64,000 nt of DNA, from assembly GCA_020081605.1 (NCBI GenBank), contig JAHREC010000036.1, forward strand, positions 40,519 to 104,518. The letters run 5' to 3'. The stretch comes from Albifimbria verrucaria. Its lineage: Eukaryota; Ascomycota; Sordariomycetes; Hypocreales; Stachybotryaceae. Positions 46,234-58,265 of the stretch are shown here, in pieces (the first letter of the stretch is position 1; the number at the start of each line of letters is the position of its first letter). The notes beneath the pieces are model-generated. The model ran no database searches, had not been told where the DNA came from, and worked only from the letters and a program-made list of their open reading frames with translations. The position numbers and the translations under genes are program-made.

Positions 46234-47363
46234 TCAATTTACAAACAGCCCCTGATCAGCACACCCAAACAAACGATCGATGAAGTCCTGCGGAATATTG
46301 CGAATTGTCTCCTCGAATTGCTTATCGCGGGGCATATTGCCCTCTTTCTGCCAGTTTTTGGGGTCAATATTATACAAGATTTTGAGCACATCTCCCCTGT
46401 CGCATTCCATAACCGGGCGAGAATGACGAACTCCATTGGGATAGTGCAACCGCGTGAGTAGACACGTATCCATTCTCCGATCGCCGAATTCCCGATGACG
46501 ATTGTTGCAAAATCGACGTAAAGTCCTTCGTGAATCAGATCCAGGGCTAGAGGCTCATCGAAGTATATTAAGATGCAACGGGACGTGCAAGCGGAGCTCT
46601 CGATACTGAGATAGATCGCGTGTCCCAGGCCCTGACTATCGGCACAGTCATGGATCCGAGATATAGCTCCGTCAGGGCCCTCCTCATCACAAGGCTGGTT
46701 CGGTTGGCCAGAGTAAGCTCGTGAAAACTCCAAATGCAAAGACGACGACCTTTTGATACGGCATTTGAGAACCCCAGCGGCTAATTTCTTATCGGCTTGC
46801 TTAGATGTTGTCCGCAAAATATTGTTTCTTGCGTAACTGGTAATCCCGGACGTCGGTGGCCACCTCTTGCCGAGACTGTCACTGAAAGCATGCGGAGGCA
46901 ATGCTGGAACTGTCTTTAACGATTTCCGGAAGTGGGCTTCCGAGAGTCTTTCCGACATCAATAATGCAATGGAAAAACAGAGTTTCAACTTTTTCTGGAG
47001 TGTCATGGATTCATTGAATTGAATGATGGTATTTCCACCTGATAGATAGGTCGAAGGGGTCGCCATAGAGCCAAAGAACTCCGCAGTGTGAAGCTTGTAG
47101 AAGCGAGTCTTTGCCGTTTCTAAGCTGATAACAGGGTCTTGATGATCATCACTGGTGATGAAGCAGGTGAACGAGGTCGTCTTTCCCAAATCCCATTCCA
47201 ACTGTAGCATTGGTTGCGTCTTCTTCGGCGAGGATGGGTTTGAAGATAATCCCACATGTTGGAATTCGATACCCTTCTGGTCTTAAATGACAGGATTCTT
47301 CTCTAGAAATTCTCTACCCTCTTGATGGGATTTATCATCGTAAACACAGCAGACGAAAATCAT
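46234..47363 (-). pseudogene. unrecognised conserved-looking protein, broken by one stop and one frameshift
   Basis: ATG at 47363 reads MIFVCCVYDDKSHQEGREF, then a TAA (47285-47283) interrupts. The same frame then continues DQKGIEFQHVGLSSNPSSP for about 330 codons (LQLEWDLGKTTSFTCFITSD, GGNTIIQFNESMTLQKK, GLGHAIYLSIESSACTSR). At CCC 46491-46493 the frame switches to FGDRRMDTCLLTRLHYPNG, ending QDFIDRLFGCADQGLFVN at 46234. A single missing base explains the switch. With both repairs it would be about 375 residues. No family recognised. An upstream ORF (47687-47397) might be an extra exon. Confidence 0.55.
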
Positions 47364-47396
47364 TTTTGGGAAGAAGGCTCCGTGAGTAGCACGCAG

Positions 47397-47687
47397 CTAA
47401 TTGTCTGTGAACAAAGTAGAAACTCCAAAGGTCGTTGTGAATAATTTGGTCCGCGGCTTTCTAGGATACCGGTATGAGCTGTGATGCGGGACTATTTTCA
47501 CTTTAAATGCGCAAAGAAGATCGCAAGGAAATAGGGAGAGAGACATATTCTGCCTTGTCATCGGACGGCTGTACATTTTCGCCTCCACATACCCCCGCTG
47601 CACTGCTGTCGTCCTTGATGAATGTAAGTCTGATCCTAGTCTGCTCAGCCATCTAGACACTAAATCCCAACTGGCAGCAATCGCCAC
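47397..47687 (-). CDS. possible exon, unassigned
   Basis: Open frame without an upstream ATG (ASWDLVSRWLSRLGSDLHSS...). Could belong to the 46.2-47.4 kb gene or be chance. No domain recognised. Confidence 0.2.
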   Translation of the reverse strand: MAIAASWDLVSRWLSRLGSDLHSSRTTAVQRGYVEAKMYSRPMTRQNMSLSLFPCDLLCAFKVKIVPHHSSYRYPRKPRTKLFTTTFGVSTLFTDN

Positions 47688-47699
47688 AGAGGCATAGGG

Positions 47700-50190
47700 A
47701 GCTGCTGCCTCTCAAGGGAGTACAAGAGCCCGAACTCTCCATCAGCGTCATGATCAAAGGCGGTTAGGTCTAGAATCAACCATCGTCTTTCAGTTTATCG
47801 AATGAGGCACACTTCATGTCCTGTCACGGTCATATAGTACAGTCCTCGAACTCTATGCATTTGATCGAACGGCATCGATCCCAAAAGTGCCGTACGAAAC
47901 GCCTACGGGCAAACGCCTACGGGCAAACATACAGACAGTTGCTGTCAACCTGGTGGTCAAGGTTGGTCATGTGGGTCATGTTTTCTGCTCAGCCTCGCAA
48001 AATGAGCAGAAAAGCAAAGAGCACTAAAAGGACTGGGTGATCACGAACTGCCTGGGATCCGCAGGGGATTTTCATTTGCATCGGCGTCATAACGATAGAG
48101 GATCAAGTCGAGTAAACCAACTAGACATGAACCCTGAAAGGCATTAAAAGCGAAATAAAGAAAAGTAGGAGGTTAAGAAAAAGGGTTAAAAGGACGGAGC
48201 ATGATAAAGGAGGAAGTACGGAGAAGAAGAGGTGAAGAAGAAGAATACATTTCGTCGTGTCAACCCATCGACGTGGTTCCCTTGCTGTGGATAGTTTGTT
48301 TCTCCTATACTTCTAAAGCGATGCTGGGGAAGCTGCTGAGCCACGCATGTCTTGCCCCACAGGAGCCTCAGGTTCTTGTCAAGCTGATGATTAGCCGGTG
48401 GCAATGCACGAGACTGGCGAAAGCTGTGTGTTTCGATATATCCATACTGGACCCGGTGACAACCTTTCGGGGAGCCTCGCTAGGTACCACTGGTTATGAG
48501 GTTTGCTCTTAAGTCAGATAAATTGTTGGGAGACTGCTCTCCTAGACATCCGCTCGTGCTTCTACAATACCAACGGGAACACACAGCACAAGACATTACA
48601 GACTGCTCTTCTCATACTCTGATCACCTGACGAAGTTGCGGGCCTCAAGTTGAGTTTGTTTGGGTTAATTTATGTTGGCGTCGGCTGGTGTGGGTTGGTA
48701 TCGGCTGATGAGAGGGTGGATGGATGGATTGATTCGCTGCCCACTTGACCGTGTATTCGTGAGTGGTAAGTGCATTACTGCGGCAAGGTGGGAGGAGGGT
48801 GACTTAGCGTCGATTTCGGGCGAAAGTGGGTAGCGAAGGATCATGAGAGTGATAGGACGTGAGAATGCATGAGTGGGCTGGGGGTTGGATCTAGAGTCCA
48901 ATGGCACAGCCCTCGGCTAGAGGGAAATTTTCAAAATTCATCAACTCGGTCGAACGCAAAACCGTGTGGATTCTGATTCGGTTGATTGCAGCCTCATTGG
49001 ATATCCAACTCGACGGCAAGCGCGGCGACATTATCGTAACTAGTTGTGCAAAAGATTGCGTCAGGAGCTCCTGCACAAACCGGGAACAAACCATAGCAAG
49101 TCGCTGATATATGCCTACAGTACTATGTACAGAGTATGGCCGTTGGATCTTCCCTATCCGCAACATCCGTGGCAAATCAAGTAGGACAATAGCGGGCGAC
49201 TAGCCGTAAGGAGTTCCATCTCCGTGTTTCTCCCGGTCGTCTATTCTCCTCCTGTTACTTGTCTTTCGTCCTTCACTGTTGGTTGCAAACAGTCGGAATA
49301 CAATTTCGTGTTGGTTGACACGACCTTTACACCTCAGGGAAAGATCCACAGCCCCGCTTATGTCCAGGTCTGGATGACGCTATCGCCGCGGATGCAGGAT
49401 CAACAGGCTAGTCATCTGGAGATATCTCTTGAAAGTGGCTAAGGAGACATGACAAGCGCCGGAAGCCATCCGCTGAGCAGGGCACAAAATGTGTGAAATC
49501 GACCATGGTGGGCCCTTTGCCCTGAACTGCCGCCGTTGCTTGGAGCAATAGCTCCAGGGCAGCATAGAGTACAGTAGTGTGTGAGCATCATCTCAAATAA
49601 AGCGCAGGGTGCACGTGGGGATGATGATCCATCGCCGTTGCAGTAGCTCGCTCTTCCCCACCTCACCAGGCAGTTGCATATCTCTCAAGTCATGTGACAT
49701 CCCGCTCAACGACCCCAAAACATCATAGGGGAGGGAGAAGGCCAGACTGTGGGCAAGGGCAAGAGGGACAAAAAGAGGGTAGAAGGGAACTTCGGGTAAG
49801 CAAGGCAGCAAAAAGCGCAGTGACATTTGTTGTTGTAGGTGACAGGACGATTTACGGCACTGTCACATTGGTTGTGCCTGAGCGATAATTGTCTCCGTTC
49901 GTGTCAGAGCTAGTGCGCGTTGTTGCCAATCATCTTGAAAGACTGGGCCAACTGACGCTTGTCTTTTACATCTGGACCCGCTACAGTACCGGATGGCCCA
50001 CAACATATTCCGTAAAATGATCCCGCTTCATCGAAATATGCGGCAGGTGGACGTACAGTACAGTACATATAACATCTCTTCAAGTTGGCCTGGAGCTGTC
50101 TCTATGGAGCTCGACGCTAAGATGTCAGGTCCCGGGGATCAGCGCGCGGCTTGCCCTGAGTTGGAGAACGAGTGATTCATTTCACGCCAC
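47700..50190. other. no supported gene
   Basis: Overlapping weak ORFs on both strands (48201-48512 plus, 48891-49175 minus, 49593-49826 minus). A degenerate GT-rich run (gttggcgtcggctggtgtgg) near 48675. Nothing firm. Confidence 0.3.
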
Positions 50191-50535
50191 TCATGGCAAC
50201 TGCCTTGCAGTCGAGGCAGAACGAGAACGAAGCTTGGTCCAGCACGGTGCTGCACCATGCTGAAATGGTCCATGGTTCGTTATCACGAGCAGGAAGAGGC
50301 GCGATAGAGATTTTACGAGTCCAGTAAGACCTTTCCCACTGGATCGGCCCCCAACGAAGGCTGCTAGCCCACGTAGGTTAACGTTAATCGGTGCCGATGA
50401 GCTACCTGCGGCAGTGCTAAAGCCACGAAGCTGGTCTAGCACTCGAAAATATCGCAAACGGTCTCGATTGTCGATTTCGCGGATATTCCGTAGCTTGTTC
50501 ATTTTCCCGCCTTTTGGGATAGCGCTCCGTACCAT
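50191..50535 (-). CDS. doubtful hypothetical protein, 114 aa
   Basis: ATG-initiated frame with GFSTAAGSSSAPINVNLRGL and GRSSGKGLTGLVKSLSRLFL. The opposite strand is also open over most of this length. No domain recognised. Confidence 0.25.
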   Translation of the reverse strand: MVRSAIPKGGKMNKLRNIREIDNRDRLRYFRVLDQLRGFSTAAGSSSAPINVNLRGLAAFVGGRSSGKGLTGLVKSLSRLFLLVITNHGPFQHGAAPCWTKLRSRSASTARQLP

Positions 50536-50761
50536 TCGTATTTGTGTGGAGTTGATTCATTTCACATGAGAATTAGCCATGGAGGGGAATGGTGACTGAG
50601 AGCCTAGTGCATATCCACTTCCTCACCAGGTGACATGCACCCTACTGGAGCCAAGTGAATAGATTCCTCCCACCCTGGCGACCGTTTGCTTTCTTGCCTC
50701 GTCGGGGCATCTCAGCCCTTTCAGGATTTCCTGCACACGTTACATACTTTGACAAATAGTA

Positions 50762-53320
50762 GTGGGTACCGAGATTCGGGTCGTCGGTAACGATGCAGGA
50801 GAAAAGCCCAGTATCCTGTCCGGTGTCATCAGTCGAACAGACCGCAACACCCCTCAATATGGCGAGGGTTACAGTGATTTCAACACGTGCTACTACCAGG
50901 CCAACGCTGCGGCAAGTGGCGGAAGTTCTGGCAGTCCTGTCGTTAGCAAAGATGGGTCTGCGGTTGCCCTACAGGCAGGTGGACGATCCGACGGGGCATC
51001 GACAGATTACCTTCTCCCTTGGATAGACCCCTTCGCGCCCTGCAGTGCATCTAGCAGGGCAAGCCGGTCACTCGAGGAGACATCCAGTGCCAGTTCTTGC
51101 TCATGCCTTTCGGCGAATGTCGCCGAAAGGGTCTGACCCCAGAATGGGAAGAAGCTGCACGGAAGGCTTTCCCGAGAAAACCAATATGTTGGTGGCTAAG
51201 ATCGTCCTTCCCGCTGGGCCCTCTCACAACAAGATCAAAGAGGGTGACGTGCTCATCAAGGTTAACGGCGAGATGATCACTGAGTTTGTCCCACTGGAGG
51301 ACATCCTCGATTCCAATGTGGGCAACACCATCAAATTCCAACTTCAGCGTCGTGGTGAAGACGTTGAAGTAGAGATTGAAGTTGGTGATCTTCACAACAT
51401 CACACCAGACCGCTTTGTCTCCGTTGCCGGCGCTAGCTTCAACAACCTGTCTTACCAACAGGCTAGGTTGTATGCTATCCCAGTTCAGGGTGTCTACGTC
51501 TGCGAGTCTGCCGGCTCGTTCGAATTCGAAACATACGACAATGGCTGGATTATCCAAACCGTGGACCACAAGAAGGTCCCGGACCTCGACGCCTTTGTTG
51601 AGGTGATGAGGAAGATACCAGACAAAGCTCGTGTTGTCGTCACATACAAGCATCTTCGTGATCTGCATAAGTTGAACACGACAGTCATCTATGTAGATCG
51701 ACACTGGTCCGCCAGAATGAAGATGGCGATCCGAAACGACGAGAGCGGCCTCTGGGACTTTAGCGACCTGGGTGATCCTCTTCCCCCTCTGACACCTGTT
51801 CGACTATCTGCTTCCTTCATAGAGCTGGGCCATATGCCTCACCATGGGATTGGCAAGCTTATCAGGAGCTTCGTCCATGTCAGTTGCTCCACACCGTTGT
51901 CGCTGGATGGGTTGTTTAAGCGCCGCCAGGCGGCCATGGGCCTGGTTATTGATGCAGAGAAAGGTTATGTACTCATCTCGAGAGCCATAGTTCCTCACGA
52001 TCTCTGCGATATCGCTGTGACTATTGCCGACTCCATCATTGTCGAGGAAAAGTCGTCTTCTTCCACCCTCTACAGAACTACGCTGTCATCAAGTACGACC
52101 CATCCCTCGTCGATGCACCGGTGATGAGCGCAGGGCTTAGCAGCGAGCAGTTGATACAAGGTGCCAAGACCTACTTCCTTGGGTACACAGAAATGGGCCG
52201 CGTAGTGCACGGTGCCACCACCGTAGTATATATTGATCCGGTTGCCATCGCTGCCAACTCTAGAGCTCCTCGATATCGTGCACTTAACTTCGATGCCATT
52301 CATGTCGACAACCCCTTGGGTAATGCCTGCGATAGCGGTGTACTTGCCGCACTAGACGGTACTGTGCAGGCTGTATGGCTGAGATTCCTCAGCGATGTTG
52401 ATGATGTAGAATACTATCAGGGCATTGGTACACCGACTCTGTTGCCCGTCATATCGGCCATTCGGAAGGGCGAGAAACCAAAGCTGCGTGTCTTGCCCGT
52501 TGAGTTGACGGCTATTCAAAAGTCCCAGGCTTCCTGCATGGGCGTATCTCGTGAATGGATTGATCAGGTGACTCAGGCCGACCAGTATCGCCATCAGCTT
52601 TTCATGGTGAGAATTCCCGCCTTTGAGCGGGTAAGACAACCGGTCTCCCTTCAGACAGGAGACATTGTCGTGACTTTGAATGGTAACCTCTGTACCGCGA
52701 TATCTGACTTTGATATCATGTACTCCAATGAAGTGTTGGAAGCGGTTATTGTCCGAGGGGTAAGGAACACTGTCTTCAGCTTGCAAAGGTTGCGGCCGAC
52801 GATATGGAGACGGACCATGTCGTGTTGTTCTGCGGTGCTGTGCTACAACGACCTCACCAGGCTGTCCTACAGCAAATAAGCAACCTCCCCAGCGACGTGT
52901 ACGTATCCAGCCGGGTCTGCGGATCGCCGGCGTACCAGTATGGAATTGCTCCAACACTCTTCATCACTCATGTCAGTGGCCAGTCTACACCAGACCTCCA
53001 ATCGTTCATCGCCGCCACCAGGAAGATTCCAGATAAGACTGGTGAGTGACGTTTGATATCTGCTTATACATGTCGGAAATGATGCTAACGTGAGATCAGA
53101 CTTTCAACTAAATGTGGTCAATTTCAAGTCGATGCCCTCGATGATTACCGTGAAGAAGAACAGCCATTATTTTCCTACAGTAGAATGGATCAAGGACAAA
53201 GATGAAGCATGCGGTTGGCGGCAAGTAACGCATGAGAATAAACAGGTTTTCCAAAGTGAGGTAATGAACGGGGTACCCGGTGATTTACGCGGACAAGTAG
53301 ATGAAGTGGAGCCAAGGTAA
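50762..53320 (+). pseudogene. NMA111-type HtrA/PDZ serine protease, 5'-truncated and broken
   Basis: Homologous to nuclear HtrA-like NMA111 proteases over about 840 residues. The first readable residues are [19 protein letters not shown], directly after an unrelated stop-containing flank, so the His/Asp half of the protease domain is missing. The Ser motif GGSSGSPVV is present. Downstream come PDZ-type blocks ([38 protein letters not shown]) and a conserved 3' exon after a 58-bp intron (53042-53099, GTGAGT, gctaacg branch). Breaks: TT 51020-51021, TAG 51053-51055, CCC 51171-51173, AAAA 52048-52051, AAA 52785-52787. Every frameshift fits one missing base in a run. It is a decayed duplicate; an intact parent would be expected elsewhere. 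Confidence 0.85.
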
Positions 53321-55474
53321 ACAAGACGTGGTGGGGCGAGTTCGTCGCGCTCACATAAACTCCTTCGGCTCTAGCTTTCTCTCGAGGCATAGGCAACAGT
53401 TCGGCAGTGTTGAGTGGGGCGTTCACGAGGACTAGGAACCAGGTAACCAGGTATCAAAGGCCCAGAGTGGTGCCAATAAAAGGTTGTGCGTCTCGGTGTT
53501 TTGAACATGTAACTAGACACCAAATCTAGAATAGTGGCTGTCGACGCAGCGCCTGCCTTGGAATTCCGTCACTTCCATTCTCTCCCAGTTGATGGTCACT
53601 TTGGGAGCCCGTTTCCTTCTTTACGTCTTCTCTGGGCTGTAGGTGTCTCGATAGACTATCTTGGCTCCAATAGCAACCTACATTGTAAGTGACACTGTCT
53701 TTATGATATGACCCAGTCGTGGCTTCTCCTCCGCTGCTCGGCCCTTCGACTTGGGCGTCGAATAGCAGTTGGGACTGTCGGGAGCACGCGCGGGTCAGCA
53801 AATTCTATTCATGCGCATTACACAAGGTCCAACTCTCTACCAACGTCATGATTAGAAGCCATTCAAAATCAGAATCAAGCATACTCGTTCAACCTACCGA
53901 CATTCATCAAGTGGACCCTGATTCTTGCTCACCCTCGTAAATCAGTAGGCAACTGAAGAATATCAGAGGAATGGGTTATCGCAAGATATAAAGCATCTAG
54001 CGATGATAACTCGAGCAGCCACTAGAAATCTTGACTATCCTGGCGACGCAATGCTGTGCCATTAAGTGGAATAGTTAGTTAGTTGTATATGAATCATGAG
54101 CGATACCGAAGAAGGGCTGAGGTGTTGAGCTGGTCAATCTCGCTCTCGACCTAAGTCGGATCAATCGCTCATGCTTCGGCGGGATCAATATTAATGCACA
54201 CCAGACGAGTTTACGACCTGCTATCATGCTTTCATCAACCCTGCAGCCGAGGGCCTCGAGCTGGGTCTGTGGGGTATTGTTCAGGCTTCGAAAAAAGTGG
54301 CGAGGGTAAGTTGCTGCCTATCTTATGTTGTATTCAATTATAGAAACAAGGTCCAGAGCCCAGAAGCAACGCCAGGATGTAACGGCTTAATGTTTCCCCT
54401 TCCATAGCTGCCATGCTGCCACAGCTCTTCTTCTCATCCCGAAGCAAGTGGCAAAACTCTCCATCTTCTCTCCACTCACATCTTTAATCAGTCTTGATCC
54501 AACTATAAGCTCGGATAAACCTGTATCCCAAAGTCGAAAAGACATGCAGAGCTCAATAGTCTCTAGAAACAACCCAAAAGGTGAGTGGAGCAGACGACTC
54601 TTTCCATTTCTCGCCCTTGGCTCTGGAAAAAGTTCGAACCCATGGCATCCTGGACCTTCTCCATACCTCTGTATCCTCTGTATTTAAGTGGGCTCCCGGT
54701 CATCTTCAATCTATCTACAATGCATTGATTTCGAGTTTACGCTCATTGTTCGATCGTGTACCTTCTCCAGGATACTGCTCGCCTGAACCAGGCACAGTCA
54801 TCTCTAGGCCAAACCAGAAACGATCTACAGTGGTAACTCAACGGTCTCGTTGGGCCAAAGTGAATACGGCAAGTCCAAAATGATATTCAAGCTGATTGTG
54901 AAGTTTGCCTAACTGCTGGCCTTAGGCAAGGAATGACTTATGCGGGTACAACAAATATGACGCCTTGTGGGCATGCTTGAAGGTCCACCAACCATGGCTG
55001 TTGGATGATTCGAAGAACTCAACAGTGATAGAACAGGGTTCTTCCTCCGACACTGGCCGATCTTTAGGGATTCCTTCTCGCGTCAAGCCGCCCTCCAGCC
55101 TGAGTTAAGGCTAACATACAAGATCATGCATCACAGTACGGGAGCAGCAGGTTTCCGAAACGTTGGAGTGGCAGCAGGTCCCTTCGAGGTCATGAGCTTC
55201 CTTCGAGTTACGTTCCTCTTTAACTTTCGACCGCAAAATAATTTAAACAACTTCGCTGTTGAAACTTCCAGGGAACCGTGATTTGGGGTAGACTCTAATT
55301 TCAGTTATGCAGGCACTTGACCACGCTTTTGAATACAGTTGAGAAAGCTCTTTGCTCTAAACATCGTAACTCAATGGGAACATATTCACAATTAATATTA
55401 TTTATCGTGTAGAAGACCGATCTAGCATGTTCACTTTATTTCATTTCATTCTTTTTAATAAAAAACGAAATAGA
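53321..55474. other. intergenic, no supported gene
   Basis: Short ORFs on both strands. No repeats recognised. Confidence 0.35.
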
Positions 55475-56606
55475 CTAATAATTAAACGTAGAGTGGACAA
55501 AGCATAAGGAGTACAGGGTAATCTGGCTGTGGGGTTTCAAACGATCTAGCCATTTCTGGTGATGAGTGTGTAATGGCGCTGGACTTGGGCAGCTCTGCGC
55601 TAGGTTTCCGATGAGAATGCCTAGGGATGCCAGATTGCTTTTCACGTGTCTTTGATGGCATTGGAAGTGGCTGGTTCGACGAGACTCTCCAAGGATTGAA
55701 GCACAAGCTATAATCTTCATGAGAATAGCTTGAAGATTCTTTTTTTCTGCCAAGAAGATGTTCAGTATCAGGGCTAGCCAGCTGGGCTCCTTTTATGTTA
55801 ATTCAGTAGCTTCAGAGTACTTTTGGCATGCATTTTAGAAGCAGAGCAAGGGAAATCGTGTCTCTACTGATTTCAGACGAAGTGGATCACCGTTGGCCTA
55901 GCGAGGTGGTGTCCACTGATATCCGCTGGCACGTTATGTATTCGTGTGGTCTAAACAATATAGTGGTGCTTAACGGGGTTCTAACCTTGTTAAGTCAAAT
56001 GTTAACTGAGTGATTCATCCAACGCAAAACGATTTCGAGATGAGATACAGCGGCCTTTGGGTGATTCATACATTGAACTTGCATGTGGTGGCTCTCTATA
56101 TGATCCTTTCCAGCTTACTCCTCCTCCATCCAGAAGTGTGCTACTAAAATCTCACCAGAGTACAATATTCTCTCCAGTTTCAGGCATAAATATAGATCCT
56201 CTATTTTATTTTATTTTATTTGATATTATTAAGACAGATAATGATACTATACCCCAGGGAATTAGTGAGTTACTTAAAGGAAGAGTAATGGCATTACAGA
56301 AAATAGTAAAAGAAATTAGATATCATATATTATCTGATCAATTAATGCTTTATAGAAGCGTAAAATAGGAGGTAAGGAATTGTATTATTAAAGAAGGATA
56401 AAAATGCTTACTTGCCCCTTGCTAGTAGGTTGGGTAGTCTGCAGTCTTTATACCCATAAGAAGGGTAATAAAATAAGCTAGTCCAGGGAAATAAAATAAA
56501 CGCCATATTTCGCTAGCGTCAGTCCACGCCCAACACAATAGTTCTGAATATCCGTTCCTAGCCAGATCTTTGATGGATTCGCCGGCCCATGTCTAGTCAG
56601 GGTAAC
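55475..56606. other. AT-rich flank of the gypsy remnant
   Basis: Minus ORF 55753-55475 is weak. TTTTATTTTATTT-type tract near 56205-56220. The frame after the protease stop (56600-56450) still reads GPANPSKIWLGTDIQ, typical post-protease text, but no reverse transcriptase follows. Confidence 0.4.
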
Positions 56607-56975
56607 TTAGCCAGTGGCGAAGTTAATCAATGGGTTATATTGTTTAAGCCACGGGCGCCCAAGGAGGATCTTGAACGAGTCGAATTCCATAATATCGAAA
56701 CCGACTACTATTTCAGTTTCGGCCAAGATAGTTTTGAGGGGTATGGTGCTTTTGTCAACCAATCCACTATTGTACTCTATGAGGTTTCTTTCGGCGTTCA
56801 TTATCTCGTAAGGTTGTTCCTTCTTTTCCCATCTGAAAGGTTTCTGGTTTACAACTCGGTAGTCAATATAGCTATTTCCTGCGCCCGTCTCGATTAGGGG
56901 TCGCAGGGGTTCTCCCGCGATCTTGATCACGATTTCGTAGTTTTTACGTACTGACTCATCTTCCAGTTTGACCAC
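56607..56975 (-). mobile_element. Ty3/gypsy retropepsin fragment
   Basis: Aspartic protease domain of a retroelement: PLRPLIETGAGNSYID (canonical (D)TGA with Asp replaced by Glu), FKILLGRPWLKQYNPLINFA at the C-terminus, as in gypsy polyproteins. Reverse transcriptase, RNase H and integrase are absent downstream. The catalytic Asp substitution suggests it is dead. Confidence 0.8.
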
Positions 56976-57005
56976 GTTGAGATGTTGTCGAGATTTGCCT
57001 TTCCC

Positions 57006-58265
57006 TTATGGGTTTGAGCTTCTCTTGTCTGGGTTATGTTTATAGGGGTGTCGTCGATTGCTTGCGTGGGGTCTTCTTTGGTTCAAGGTTTTGCCTTCCT
57101 CCTTCCAGAAACCATTACAGGTTGTGAGAGTTGTGTCCTCCTCTTGGGACGATATGCCCTCCTCCTGGGACAATATTTCTTCTCCCTGGGACATTGCTCC
57201 TTTCTCCCTCCCTTCTCCAGCTGTGCAGTATCTGAGCGATTTCTTGTCTTTCTTGGTCGTTTCCCGCTTGCTGCATCGTCATTCTTTCTTTAAGAGCTTC
57301 GTAATTGATTCCTTCGCCTCGGATGCCTTGGTTACGTTCGAGTGCCATCATTCCTTGGTAAGCTTTTACTTTTTCTCTCCTGTGGAATTTACATTCTTCG
57401 TCTGTGCAATCTCTGATGCGGCGTTTCAGGCTGGTACACTCGTGTGGCCATTTTTCGGACCTTGTGAGGAGGGCTACTTTATGGCTGGGATATATAGCCC
57501 TTGTCGAGAAATATCGTAGTTCGTCCCAGCGGTATGGTCTGATCGTTGGTTGCCCCTCATCCTTGTCGGGAATGTGTCGTTTTTGATTTTTTCACTGGCA
57601 TGATAGACGCACCGATGCCAGAGGCATGACGCCCAGCTGATTCTATCATGGTCGCTTGATTCAACGTACATTGACCGTTCGTCGTTTTCGCGAAGTACGG
57701 GGATTTGGTCCATGTTTTTGAAGGCCTTCAAGGTGTCTACAGCTCGAATTACGATGGTGTATGCGTTGGTGTTTGTATGGTCGTTTGGTTCGTGCCTGAT
57801 GTTGGCTTCTTCGATCATTGCTTGGTTGAGAATAGTCCCTGATTCGCTTTCCGTCGATTCCTCCCTTGTGTACTGACTGGTCAACTGTGCATGTGGGGTC
57901 TCTTCGTACTCAGTCGAGGGTCTGACCATATTAAGGTGCTGTCTTTCGACTACGTTTAAGTGCTGCCGGTCCTCTCGGACTGGTTCAAATGGCGCTGTCT
58001 TCTCTTTTCGGGTGCCCAGCAGTTGTTCGGTCTTGGCGGGTGACTTGCCTGTTGCCTTGGAAGATTCTCCTGCCGTGGTTAAGTATTGCTTCATTGGTAA
58101 GCGATGTACCCTGAAATAAGAGCTATCAACGTGTGACGAACTGGTCACATACCTTAGAGGCGGTATAGGGTGTTTCGATCGGTCTTGGGGTTTATTGTTA
58201 GTAAACAGGAAGATAGGGCCTATGCAGCCTGAGGCAACAGTCACAATGTTGTCACTAGTTGACAA
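57006..58265 (-). mobile_element. gypsy-type gag remnant, frameshifted
   Basis: The minus-strand frame 58265-57474 holds gag-like text (RAVDTLKAFKNMDQIPVL, SWASCLWHRCVYHASEK). At TTTTT 57580-57584 the frame switches to KRHIPDKDEGQPTIRPYRWD, running RYFSTRAIYPSHKVALLTRS and DEECKFHRREKVKAYQGMM to about 57115. One missing base explains it. Order with the protease downstream fits gag-pro. LTRs were not identified, so boundaries are unknown. Confidence 0.65.

Noticed and set aside
51051..51704. 217-codon minus-strand ORF
   Set aside because: Shadow of the NMA111-like coding strand.
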